Of a DNA stretch of 64,000 bases, positions 55,285 through 63,454 are shown piece after piece. This DNA is from Burkholderiales bacterium (GTDB lineage: Bacteria > Pseudomonadota > Gammaproteobacteria > Burkholderiales > Burkholderiaceae_C): assembly GCA_021414305.1 (NCBI GenBank), contig JAIOOS010000006.1:495912-559911 (forward strand), written 5' to 3'. Every line of letters starts with the position of its first letter. Position 1 is the first letter of the stretch. The translations under genes and the position numbers were made by a program. The notes under the pieces are model-generated. The model worked only from the letters and a program-made list of their open reading frames with translations, ran no database searches and was not told the DNA's origin.

Positions 55285-56757
55285 TCACAGGCTGAGTTGG
55301 TGCGTGCCCAGCATGTAGGCGGCCACAGCCGCCAGCAACGCCAGCAGGGCCAGGACCACAAACTCTTGAGTCTTGAATGGCCGCTCGGCGCGTTCCTTCT
55401 TGGCCCACAGGTAGACCACGGCGCCAGGTGCGTAGAGCAATGCGCTGAGCAGCAGGTACTTCAGGCCGGCTGCATAGAGCAGCCACAGGCAGTAGACCGT
55501 CGCGAGTGCCGCCACCGGCAGATCGGTGGATCGCTGCACGGCGGGCGAGCCTTCGCCGCGCCGCGTGATCGCGAAGCCATAGATCGCGCTGAACAGGTAG
55601 GGCACCAGGATCATCGCCGTCGACAGCGAGATCAGCGCCAGGTAGGAGGCTTTCGACACCAGCGTCACGAGCAGGAACAACTGCACCATCGTATTGGTCA
55701 GCCACAAGGCATTGGCAGGCACGCCCTCGTCGTTCTGGCGGGCCAGCCACGCAGGCATCACGCCGCCTCCGGCTGGGGTGAAGAGCGACTCGGCCGCCAG
55801 CAGCATCCACGCCAGAAACCCGCCGCCCACCGAGACGATCAGGCCCACGTAGATGAGCACGGCGCCCCAGCTGCCAACTGCTTTCTCAAGCACACCGGCC
55901 ATCGACGGATTCTTCAGGCCCGCCAGTTCGGGTTGCGTGTAGATGCCCAGCGACAACAGCGACACCGCCATCAGCAGGCCCAGGCAGATCAGGAAGCCGA
56001 ACACGGTGGCGCGGCCCACGTCTGCGCGGTTGCGGGCACGTGCGGAATAGACACTTGCGCCCTCGATACCGATGAAGACCCACACGGTCACCAGCATCGT
56101 GCTCTTCACCTGGTCGAGCACCGAGCCCAGCTTGGCATCGCCCCAGAAGTTGAGCTGAAAGGTGTCGAGCTTGAATGCGAGGGCCACCAAGACGATGAAC
56201 AGCAGCAGCGGCACGACTTTGGCCAGCGTGACCACGGCATTGAGCACCGCCGCACCCTGGATACCGCGCAGGACCAGAGCGTGTATGACCCACAGCACGA
56301 TGGATGCACCGATCACTGCTGCCGGCGTGTTGCCTTCACCGAAGGCCGGGAAGAAGTAGCCCAGCGCGCCGAACGCGGCGACCAGGTAGCCGACGTTGCC
56401 GATCCATGCGCTGACCCAATAGCCCCAGGCGGAGTTGAAGCCGACGTATTCGCCGGACAAGGCGCGGGCGTACGCATAGACGCCGTTGTTCAGGTCAGGC
56501 TTGCGCAGCGCCAGCATCTGGTACAGCAGCGCCAGCATCAGCATGCCCACACCGGTGACGGTCCAGCCGATCAGGATGGCCCCGGCCCCTGCACCTGCCG
56601 CCATGTTCTGCGGCAGGCCGAAGATGCCGCTGCCGATGATCGAGCCAACCACCAGTGCGACCAGCAGGCCGAGGCCCAGGCCCGACGCGGTGGTGGACCG
56701 CGAAGGCGCTGGCGCGGCCGCGATGGGTGCGACGTTCGTCGATTGAGAGAGTGCCAT
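55285..56757 (-). CDS. arcD: Arginine/ornithine antiporter
   Basis: The 490-residue APC-type membrane protein has about 12-13 helices. The first carries the substrate-binding GSIIGSGIFGLPQNMA and the sixth GIEGASVYSARARNRADVG. The ArcD subgroup swaps external arginine for internal ornithine, which fits the neighbouring genes. The N-terminal 30 residues are an Ala/Pro-rich tail. It lies 70 bp after the porin gene in the same operon. Confidence 0.93.
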   Translation of the reverse strand: MALSQSTNVAPIAAAPAPSRSTTASGLGLGLLVALVVGSIIGSGIFGLPQNMAAGAGAGAILIGWTVTGVGMLMLALLYQMLALRKPDLNNGVYAYARALSGEYVGFNSAWGYWVSAWIGNVGYLVAAFGALGYFFPAFGEGNTPAAVIGASIVLWVIHALVLRGIQGAAVLNAVVTLAKVVPLLLFIVLVALAFKLDTFQLNFWGDAKLGSVLDQVKSTMLVTVWVFIGIEGASVYSARARNRADVGRATVFGFLICLGLLMAVSLLSLGIYTQPELAGLKNPSMAGVLEKAVGSWGAVLIYVGLIVSVGGGFLAWMLLAAESLFTPAGGGVMPAWLARQNDEGVPANALWLTNTMVQLFLLVTLVSKASYLALISLSTAMILVPYLFSAIYGFAITRRGEGSPAVQRSTDLPVAALATVYCLWLLYAAGLKYLLLSALLYAPGAVVYLWAKKERAERPFKTQEFVVLALLALLAAVAAYMLGTHQLSL

Positions 56758-56827
56758 GCTGATCGTCTCCGTTGAAGGTCAGGCTCGGCGCGTACCAGCC
56801 CGTTGACCATTGAGTGCGCGAAGCGCT

Positions 56828-57949
56828 TCAGAAGCTGTAGCGGGCCATCAGGTCGAAGCGCGACAAGGTCCCTGTCTGCGATGCAAAGGTCCGGCGCTCG
56901 CCACGGATGTATTCCGCGCCGAGCTCGACGTTCTTGATCGGCGAGTAGATGACGTTGCAGAACAGCTGCTTGAGCGTGCGGTTGTCCAACGCCTGTGCAG
57001 ACTTGCCCCGATTCATGCCGTAGGCAACGTTGCCGCGCAGCTTGTCGCTGAACGTCCTGGCGTACCCCAATACCAGACCCTGGTTCTTGTCGAATGTGAT
57101 CGCGCCGTTGGCAGGATCGATGGCATAGCCGTTCGAACCGTAGAGCTGATCGATGTCACCATCGACGCGCGTGTACTGGCCCATCAGTACATCCTTGTCG
57201 GTGACCTTGTAGTTGCCCCCGATGCCTATGCCGTACCCGCGCTTGGTCTCAGCGGCCGAGCGTTTTTCGTGGAACAAGGCTCGTGCATTGAACGAACCGC
57301 GCTCGAAGCTCTTGTCGAAGCGGGCGACGAGTTGCGGCAGGCGTTCATGCGAGCTGCCGCCGCCAAACTGATCTTCAGGGTCTTCGGCAGCAACGCTCAC
57401 CTTGTAGCCTGCCTTTGAATCGGCGTAGGTGTAGCGAACCATGACCCGACGCGAGAACGGCGCGCCGATCGGCCCGTTGAAGTCCACCGTCTCGGGCAGA
57501 TCATCCAGATCCATGAACGTGGACCAGGTCTGCCCGATCAGCCATCCACCGTACTCACCGTATGCGTGGCGCAGTCGCAAGCGATTGCGGTTGTTGCCGG
57601 GCTCGCTGCCGTTGTAGGCATAGAAGTCGGCTTCGACCTTGGTGTTGAACACCCCCGCAGCGGTGGACGTCGATGTATCGAAGCCGAAGCGCGAGGATTG
57701 CGCGGTGAACTTGGTCCTGCCCTTCTGCCCGCCCGCGTTGTCCCAGGGTTGCGAGCCCAGGTCGGTGAAGGTATCGAAAGGTCCGGACTGCTCCAAGTCG
57801 TGGATGGCATGGGCCTCGGCATAGCCGTAGAGGCGAATGGATGTCTTCTTGGGCTCATCCAAGTCCTTGGTGGCTTGGGCTCTGACAGGGCTTGCAATGG
57901 CAAGCAGAAGGGTGATTGCAAGGGCAATCGCGCCCGCGGATCTGTTCAT
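56828..57949 (-). CDS. DcaP-like trimeric porin
   Basis: The 373-residue protein has a signal peptide (IALAITLLLAIASPVRAQ), then a SIRLYGYAEAHAIHDLEQSG strand and alternating beta-strands to a C-terminal Phe (RFDLMARYSF), the outer-membrane barrel signature. The DcaP family takes up dicarboxylic acids and other anionic or peptide substrates. AAGGAGAG precedes the ATG. It is first in the operon with arcDABC, so it may bring in arginine or a counter-ion. Regulated by the sigma-54 promoter upstream. Confidence 0.87.
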   Translation of the reverse strand: MNRSAGAIALAITLLLAIASPVRAQATKDLDEPKKTSIRLYGYAEAHAIHDLEQSGPFDTFTDLGSQPWDNAGGQKGRTKFTAQSSRFGFDTSTSTAAGVFNTKVEADFYAYNGSEPGNNRNRLRLRHAYGEYGGWLIGQTWSTFMDLDDLPETVDFNGPIGAPFSRRVMVRYTYADSKAGYKVSVAAEDPEDQFGGGSSHERLPQLVARFDKSFERGSFNARALFHEKRSAAETKRGYGIGIGGNYKVTDKDVLMGQYTRVDGDIDQLYGSNGYAIDPANGAITFDKNQGLVLGYARTFSDKLRGNVAYGMNRGKSAQALDNRTLKQLFCNVIYSPIKNVELGAEYIRGERRTFASQTGTLSRFDLMARYSF

Positions 57950-58043
57950 GCTTCTCTCCTTGCTTGGGTTCCGGGCGTTCTTCAACAGCATCGACCATCG
58001 ACTTGGTCCGATATCGATTCGAGCCGCCCACGATCCGTGCTGC

Positions 58044-58058
58044 GCAAACGACATGCCA
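58044..58058 (-). promoter_or_regulatory. Sigma-54 promoter of the porin-arcDABC operon
   Basis: On the minus strand the sequence is TGGCATGTCGTTTGC: -24 TGGCAT, GG-N10-GC spacing and -12 TTGC. The start of transcription should be near 58032, leaving an 83-nt leader. An IHF-type box and paired dyads lie upstream. Confidence 0.72.
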
Positions 58059-58086
58059 CGCACGCGCGCGCTGATGAGCGTCGCTG

Positions 58087-58099
58087 CAAGCAGTTGATT
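58087..58099. promoter_or_regulatory. IHF-type site upstream of the porin-arc promoter
   Basis: CAAGCAGTTGATT is a full match to the IHF consensus in the same orientation as the box at 38702. It lies 28 bp from the -24 element. The spacing at the two operons differs by one base. Confidence 0.65.
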
Positions 58100-58158
58100 T
58101 GCATGGCCTTTCGCGGCCGATGTGTGATGAGGAGGGTGCTCGGCTGCGCTGGCGCCGT

Positions 58159-58192
58159 TGCCAACCGACCGGCACTTGCCGCGGGTTCGGCA
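58159..58192. promoter_or_regulatory. Paired activator dyads for the porin-arc promoter
   Basis: TGCC-N8-GGCA (58159-58174) and TGCCG-N6-CGGCA (58177-58192) lie on an 18-bp period. Nearest edge to the -24 element at 58058 is 100 bp. The arrangement matches the dyads at 38773 and 41868. Confidence 0.65.
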
Positions 58193-58343
58193 CTGCGCGC
58201 ACCGGGCGGTGAACGAAGCTCAGTCAAGCCAGGTGTCCGACACCCCGCACATTGAACGGTGTTGAAACTGCGCTTGGAGCTCGAGCGCTTCGCGCCCGTG
58301 CTCGGTTGCAGTCGTGCCAAGGTCCGCCATTCCTTCGTCATGT

Positions 58344-58377
58344 TGCCGGCCCGTCGGCAGCGCGCGTGTCGGCGGCG
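58344..58377. promoter_or_regulatory. Activator dyads for the 58578 cluster promoter
   Basis: TGCCG-N6-CGGCA (58344-58359) is a full dyad; 18 bp further on (58362-58377) a weak one follows with only the right arm clear. The full dyad ends 99 bp before the -24 element at 58459. The strong dyad also contains CCCGTCGGCAGC, found identically at 38797. Confidence 0.6.
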
Positions 58378-58417
58378 TGGATCGAGTTGTCTGCCTCCAG
58401 TGACCGAAGGTCAATCG

Positions 58418-58430
58418 AATCAGCAAGTTA
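58418..58430. promoter_or_regulatory. IHF-type site upstream of the 58578 cluster promoter
   Basis: AATCAGCAAGTTA has one mismatch to the IHF consensus WATCAANNNNTTR and ends 28 bp before the -24 element. The spacing is within one base of the two minus-strand promoters. Confidence 0.55.
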
Positions 58431-58458
58431 GCTCACCAGCGGCTGGAGCCGACTAGAT

Positions 58459-58473
58459 TGGCACGCGGTTTGC
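58459..58473 (+). promoter_or_regulatory. Sigma-54 promoter of the 58578 gene cluster
   Basis: TGGCACGCGGTTTGC is a full match to the consensus TGGCACG-N4-TTGC with GG-N10-GC spacing. The transcript should start near 58485, about 93 nt before the ATG at 58578. It probably serves all six genes to 63931, since gaps between them are 12-67 bp. Confidence 0.78.
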
Positions 58474-58577
58474 GCGGCAGTGTGCGGCGAGGTCAGACTG
58501 ATCGCTTCCACAGGCAATGCACCGTAGTTGTTCCACTTGATCATCTTTCTCAAAGAGAGAAGAGATGGACCTCAAAC

Positions 58578-59633
58578 ATGGAGCCGAAATTGAAGTTCAA
58601 ATCACCCGTCAATCCACTGAGGATCAGCGTTGCGCTGGCCCGCGCCGCACTGGCCACCAGTTACGGCATGTTCTGGATGGCACCGGCGGTTGTGCAGGCC
58701 GCGCCCCAAACAGCGACGTCGCCGGAACAGGCGCGAGCCGGGGCCAGTGATGCCGCCCGCGAAGCCCGCGAAGCAGCACTGCGAGCCGCCGAAGCGGCAA
58801 GGCAAGCCGTCTCGGCAACTGCCCAGGAGGGCTCGCGCGAGGCCGCCGAAGCGATCAGCGCGAGTGCAAAACGTGCCGACGAATCGGCCAGGCGTGCAGC
58901 TGAACATGCCGACGCGGCCGTCCGGCACGCGCAGCAAGTCAGCAAGGACCTCGCGCTGCGTGCTTCGCAAGCGGCCAAGGAGGCTGCCGTGGCGGCGGCT
59001 GAGGCCCTGCAAAAGTCTCAGGCGTCCGCAAAGGCTGCGGCCGAGACCGACAAGGATCGCGCCAAACAACTGGCGACCGAGGCGAAGAAGGCACTTCAGC
59101 GCGCCGCTCAGTCCAGCGAAGACTCGCTGCGCGCGGCCGACGAAGCCTTGAGTGCATCGCGCCAAGAGCTTGCACAGCGTGCAAATGCAGCCTCGCGCGT
59201 GGCCGCTGACGCTGCACTCGACGTCGAAGCCAAGGCGAGGGCAGCAGCGGCCAAGGCAGAGAACGCCGCTCGCAGTGCCTCCAAGGAAACCGCAGGGGAG
59301 GTTCACCGCGCTGCTCTGGCGACGCGAGACGCCGCAGAAGCGGCGCTGGAGAAGGCAGCTGCTGCGAACGCGGAGACCGCATCAACAGGCAAGGCCTTGG
59401 CCCAGCGGGCCGAGGACGCTGCCAAGCGTGTGGCGGAAGCTGCAGGCGACGCGGCGCAGAAGGCTGACGAAGCCGCGAAGCGATCACTCGAGGCCGACAA
59501 GGATGCGGCACAGCGTGCTTCCGCTGAGGCGCGCTCCGCGATTCAGCGGACGGCCACGGCAGCCAAGGATGCAGCGCAGGCCGCCAAGGCCGCCTGGCAA
59601 TACGACATGGCGAAAGCGACTAACGGAAAGTAG
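58578..59633 (+). CDS. Exported alanine-rich coiled-coil protein
   Basis: The 351-residue protein has a hydrophobic N-terminal segment (ISVALARAALATSYGMFWMA, ending near VVQAAPQ) that looks like a signal peptide or anchor. The remaining roughly 300 residues are almost pure Ala/Lys/Glu/Arg helix with heptad-like repeats (REAREAALRAAEAARQAV, DAAQKADEAAKRSL). It resembles apolipoprotein- or TolA-like helical proteins by composition only. No family is recognised. It is the first gene after a consensus sigma-54 promoter, which points to strong induction and perhaps a structural or periplasmic role. Confidence 0.75.
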   Translation: MEPKLKFKSPVNPLRISVALARAALATSYGMFWMAPAVVQAAPQTATSPEQARAGASDAAREAREAALRAAEAARQAVSATAQEGSREAAEAISASAKRADESARRAAEHADAAVRHAQQVSKDLALRASQAAKEAAVAAAEALQKSQASAKAAAETDKDRAKQLATEAKKALQRAAQSSEDSLRAADEALSASRQELAQRANAASRVAADAALDVEAKARAAAAKAENAARSASKETAGEVHRAALATRDAAEAALEKAAAANAETASTGKALAQRAEDAAKRVAEAAGDAAQKADEAAKRSLEADKDAAQRASAEARSAIQRTATAAKDAAQAAKAAWQYDMAKATNGK

Positions 59634-59683
59634 CCGTGCGCTCGCTGGCGCCAACCCCGTAACCGAACCGCGGAGAAAACACC

Positions 59684-60091
59684 ATGAGCGACCGAATCAA
59701 CCAATTCACTGAATCACTGCGGCTGAACCTGACCGCGCTTGAAGACCAGCTCACTGCGGTGAAAGCCGACCTGGCCGCCTCCCGGCAGGAAGACGCGGCG
59801 ATCGTTCGATCGAAGCTCGATACCGCCAGGAAGGCGCTGGAGTTCCGCAAGGCCCAAGCCGCGACGGCGCGAGACAAGGCTCAAGCCTGGCTCAAGGCCA
59901 AGGAAGAAGCCGGCGCCGCGACCCTTCGTGGCTGGAAAGAGAAGCACGAGAAGAACAAGCTGGAGCGGCATGCTGAGCGCGCCGAGGACAACGCGGTGTC
60001 GGCCGTCTTCTTCGCCGAACTGGCCATGGCCGATGCGGTGATCGCTGTGTTCGAGGCGGTCGAAGCGCGACTGAACGCCGAGGACGTGTAG
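59684..60091 (+). CDS. Small coiled-coil protein, paralogue of the 46501 product
   Basis: The 135-residue helical protein has no signal or membrane segment. The N-terminal half is a long coiled coil (LEDQLTAVKADLAASRQEDA). The C-terminal half (LERHAERAEDNAVSAVFFAE, then AVFEAVEARLNAED) aligns in spacing with the 46501-46914 product. It lies 50 bp after the alanine-rich gene. Role unknown. Confidence 0.72.
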   Translation: MSDRINQFTESLRLNLTALEDQLTAVKADLAASRQEDAAIVRSKLDTARKALEFRKAQAATARDKAQAWLKAKEEAGAATLRGWKEKHEKNKLERHAERAEDNAVSAVFFAELAMADAVIAVFEAVEARLNAEDV

Positions 60092-60162
60092 AGCGTCTGA
60101 ATGGCCACGACCTCGATCCCCTCCGCGATCGAACCTGAACGATGACCACTCAAGAGAATTGC

Positions 60163-60738
60163 ATGCTCGAATACCTCACACGCTACTGGTGGATCCCACT
60201 GGTTCAAGGGCTGCTCGGCATCGGTTTCGGCGTTGTCGCCTTCCTGCAGCCAGGAATGACGCTGGCCGTACTGGTGATCTACTTTGGCGCCTGGGTGCTG
60301 GTCGACGGCGTCTTTGCCTCGGTCGGCGCCATCGCCAACCGCCGCTTTTCATCGGACTGGCCGTTCGCACTGGTACTTGGGCTGCTCGGCATCGCGGTCG
60401 GCATCCTGACGCTTCGCTCGCCGGCCGCGACCGAGTTGGCGCTGCTGATCTACATCGCCGCGTGGGCCCTGTTGAAGGGAGCGATGGAGATCGCCTTGGC
60501 CATCAAACTGCGCAACGAGATCGAAGGTGAGTGGTGGCTGGCCCTGGCGGGCGTGGCATCGGTTGCCTTCGCCCTGTTGCTGCTGTGGAACCCTGCGCCC
60601 GGCGCCTTGGCATTGCTGTGGCTGCTGGCGTCATACGCCATCGCGTTCGGCGTGCTGTTTGTCGCGTTGGGTCTGCGGGTGCGCTCCTTCAGGCGGCAGA
60701 TGGAGTTGCCGCGCGGAGTGATGAGTCCACGGAACTGA
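60163..60738 (+). CDS. HdeD/DUF308 family membrane protein
   Basis: The 191-residue protein has six transmembrane helices arranged as three repeats of two, each with a (LL)GIxxGxxxL motif (LGIGFGVVAFLQPGMTLAVL, LLGIAVGILTLRSPAAT, and a third). This matches HdeD-type acid-resistance membrane proteins. ATG at 60163 is preferred because AAGAGAA precedes it; 60142 is an alternative. HdeD supports survival at high cell density in acid in E. coli; here that is by family only. Confidence 0.88.
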   Translation: MLEYLTRYWWIPLVQGLLGIGFGVVAFLQPGMTLAVLVIYFGAWVLVDGVFASVGAIANRRFSSDWPFALVLGLLGIAVGILTLRSPAATELALLIYIAAWALLKGAMEIALAIKLRNEIEGEWWLALAGVASVAFALLLLWNPAPGALALLWLLASYAIAFGVLFVALGLRVRSFRRQMELPRGVMSPRN

Positions 60739-60768
60739 AAGCAGCCACGCATGCCACCAGGAAGCCGC

Positions 60769-61701
60769 ATGGACGCCAATCCACCTCTTGATGAGCGACC
60801 GCACGAAGCCCGCAGCGAATCGAAGGGCGGTTGGCCCGGTCGTGTGGCGCACCTGGCGAGAGCCGCGTTCTGGCTGGCGCTGCTGGCCTTGCTGGCGCTG
60901 CAGGTGCTGGGCTCCGGGAGGCTGGAGCGGGGCCGAGCGGAGGTGCTCAGCCGGGTCCAGCAGGAGCGAAAGTCACGGGTCATCGCGCTGATTCATCGAC
61001 AGGAGAGCGTGAGCGTTCTCGGCGTCCCGGTGTCGAACCACATCGACATCGAGGACTCCGAAGCCGTGCTGCGTGCCATCCGCTACACGCCACCCGATCA
61101 ACCGATCGACCTGATCTTGCACACGCCCGGTGGGCTGGTGCTGGCTGCGGAGCAGATCGCCAAGGCGCTGGTGGACCACAAGGGCAAGGTGACGGTATTC
61201 GTGCCTCACTACGCGATGAGCGGGGGCACGCTGATCGCGCTGGCCGCCGATGAGATCGTGATGGACCGCAACGCCGTGCTCGGCCCGGTGGACCCACAGA
61301 TCGGCGACATGCCAGCGGCATCGGTGGTCAAGCTGTTGGCGCTGAAGCCTACGGCGGCCATCAGCGATGAGATGCTGGTGCTGGCGGACGTGGCACAGAA
61401 GGCGCGCGTGCAGGTGGCGAGTTTCGTGGCGCAAGTGCTGACAAAGCATATGCCGGAGAAGAAGGCCATTGAAGTTGCGACGGTCCTCAGCGAAGGCCGC
61501 TGGACCCATGACTTCATGATTGCTGTCGAGGGCGCTCGTCAGCTCGGCCTGAAGGTGTCGACCGACATGCCGCGAGCGGTCTATGAGCTGATGGACCTCT
61601 ATCCGCAGGGGTCCGGATCGAGGCCATCGGTGACGACCGTGCCGATCAAGCGGGCCGTGGATGACCGACAACGGCCGGCCGCACTTCCGGGTGCCCCCTG
61701 A
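60769..61701 (+). CDS. Membrane-anchored Clp-fold serine protease (SDH/DUF114 type)
   Basis: The 310-residue protein has one N-terminal helix (AAFWLALLALLALQVLG) and a ClpP/crotonase-like domain: VIALIHRQESVSVLGVPVSN, LILHTPGGLVLAAEQIA, and the catalytic Ser in VPHYAMSGGTLIALAADEIV followed by LGPVDPQIG. The family (serine dehydrogenase-like protease) faces the periplasm or cytoplasm near the membrane; substrates are not known. AGGAAG lies four bases before ATG 60769. Confidence 0.85.
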   Translation: MDANPPLDERPHEARSESKGGWPGRVAHLARAAFWLALLALLALQVLGSGRLERGRAEVLSRVQQERKSRVIALIHRQESVSVLGVPVSNHIDIEDSEAVLRAIRYTPPDQPIDLILHTPGGLVLAAEQIAKALVDHKGKVTVFVPHYAMSGGTLIALAADEIVMDRNAVLGPVDPQIGDMPAASVVKLLALKPTAAISDEMLVLADVAQKARVQVASFVAQVLTKHMPEKKAIEVATVLSEGRWTHDFMIAVEGARQLGLKVSTDMPRAVYELMDLYPQGSGSRPSVTTVPIKRAVDDRQRPAALPGAP

Positions 61702-61721
61702 TCACACTCGCCGCTGACCGC

Positions 61722-63398
61722 TTGCTCGCCGCGTGCTCCGCACTACGCACCCCGAACGCCACGGCAGCGATCGCATCGGCTGCCTGCGCGCCGCCGGGTG
61801 AACCGGTGCTGCGATCTGAGCCTGTGGTCGTTGGATCGGCGCCGCTGAGACGCACGTCTTTCGGGGGCTTCCGCTGGCTGTGTCTCGTCCTTGCCGGTTT
61901 GTTGGCGACCGGCTGCGCATCATTGCCGGCACCGATCGCCAAGGTCGAATCGACGGCGTTTGCCGACACCACACGGACGACGCTCGGGAGAGCCTTGACG
62001 CCAGCGGTTCAGGCGCATGCCGGAACGGCTGGGCTCCTTGCGTTGACCGATGGAAGCGATGCGTTCGCCGCCCGGATTCAACTCGTCGAGGCGGCGGAGG
62101 TCTCGGTCGACCTGCAGTCCTACATCTTCAAGGCCGACACCGCTGGCGTGCTCATGACGGAGCGATTGTTCGCAGCAGCCAGACGCGGGGTGCGGGTGCG
62201 CCTGCTGCTGGACGACAACCATACCGACGGACTCGAGCCCTTGCTGGCGATGATGGGCTCGCATCCGAACGTGCAGGTGCGCCTGTTCAACCCGTTCGCG
62301 AGCCGAGTCTGGCGCCTGGTGGGGTTGCTGACGGACTTCAGGCGCCTGAACGCCCGCATGCACGCCAAGTGCATGATCGTCGACAACCAGGTGGCGATCA
62401 TCGGCGGACGGAACATTGGCGATGCCTATTTCGATCTCGATGTCGATGTCAACTTCACCGACCTCGACATGCTGGCTGTGGGAGCGGTCGTGGCGCAGGC
62501 GTCGGCGACCTTTGACGATTACTGGAACAGTGCGCGGTCCTATCCACTGGCAGCGTTGATGGGACGAGGGCTGGCCTGGAGCCCCGATTCGTTCACGCAA
62601 GTGCTGGAAGACGCCCATGGCAGTGCGTCGTCACTGGGCTATGCAGAGGCGCTCGCAGAGTCGCATGTCGTTGACGACCTTCTGCACCAACGACTGGCGT
62701 TTGAGTGGGCGGTGACGCAACTGTGGAGCGACGACGTTGAAGGGCAGCTGCAGTCGCCGCAGCGACCGCCCCATCGGCCCGGCCGTGTCGTACCGCGCTT
62801 GAAGGGGGCCTTGGGGGCTGCAACCTCCGAGCTCGACCTGGTTTCGCCCTATTTCGTGCCGGACGATGAAAGCACGATGGCGCTTCAGGCCCTGGCAAGG
62901 CGTGGCGTACGAGTTCGCATTCTCACCAACTCGTTGGCTGCCACCGACGTGGCCGCAGTGCATGCGGGATACATCAAACATCGCGTGGCGCTGCTGCAGG
63001 CAGGAGTGAAGCTATTCGAGCTGAAGCCCACGGCGGCAGCGCCTGCACTGCGACGGCGCTTCAGCGTGCGCGGGGGCACGCTTGCAAGTCTGCACGCCAA
63101 AGCTTTCTCTGTTGATCGTCAGCGAGTCTTTGTGGGATCGTTCAATCTGGACCCGCGCTCCGCACAGCTGAACGCCGAAATGGTTCTGGCGATCGAAAGC
63201 TCGGCAATGGCTGCGCAGTTGAGCGAAGCCCTGAACCGATCGCTGCCCGCCATTGCCTACGAGGTCACCTTGTCAGTGCAAGGCCGGCCGCAATGGCAGA
63301 GCGCGGGCGAGACCATGGCCGCCGAACCCGAGGCGGGCGTCGTGCGTCGCTTGGTCGTGCAGCTGCTGTCGTTGATGCCGATCGACTGGCTGCTGTGA
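61722..63398 (+). CDS. Phospholipase D family lipoprotein (cardiolipin synthase-like)
   Basis: The protein has a lipobox (LCLVLAGLLATGC) after a basic stretch and two HKD motifs. The first is MHAKCMIVDNQVAIIGGRNIGD. The second is SLHAKAFSVDRQRVFVGSFNLD. The layout matches YmdC/ClsC-like enzymes that transfer phosphatidyl groups. The start is uncertain: TTG at 61722 gives 558 residues, GTG at 61824 gives 524 and a more normal signal. It probably acts at the membrane to make or remodel cardiolipin. Confidence 0.87.
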   Translation: MLAACSALRTPNATAAIASAACAPPGEPVLRSEPVVVGSAPLRRTSFGGFRWLCLVLAGLLATGCASLPAPIAKVESTAFADTTRTTLGRALTPAVQAHAGTAGLLALTDGSDAFAARIQLVEAAEVSVDLQSYIFKADTAGVLMTERLFAAARRGVRVRLLLDDNHTDGLEPLLAMMGSHPNVQVRLFNPFASRVWRLVGLLTDFRRLNARMHAKCMIVDNQVAIIGGRNIGDAYFDLDVDVNFTDLDMLAVGAVVAQASATFDDYWNSARSYPLAALMGRGLAWSPDSFTQVLEDAHGSASSLGYAEALAESHVVDDLLHQRLAFEWAVTQLWSDDVEGQLQSPQRPPHRPGRVVPRLKGALGAATSELDLVSPYFVPDDESTMALQALARRGVRVRILTNSLAATDVAAVHAGYIKHRVALLQAGVKLFELKPTAAAPALRRRFSVRGGTLASLHAKAFSVDRQRVFVGSFNLDPRSAQLNAEMVLAIESSAMAAQLSEALNRSLPAIAYEVTLSVQGRPQWQSAGETMAAEPEAGVVRRLVVQLLSLMPIDWLL

Positions 63399-63454
63399 AG
63401 CCGAAGCAGCCCGTGCCGTCCACTGCGTCGAAAACCTGCCAACCATTCGACGCG

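Noticed and set aside
54625..56775. 716-codon plus-strand frame opposite arcA and arcD
   Set aside because: It is antisense to two well-matched genes and lacks any domain or start signal.
58087..58105. Possible FNR/Anr box (TTGATTTGCATGG) before the porin-arc operon
   Set aside because: Only the left half fits TTGAT-N4-ATCAA; the bases are better explained by the IHF-type box.
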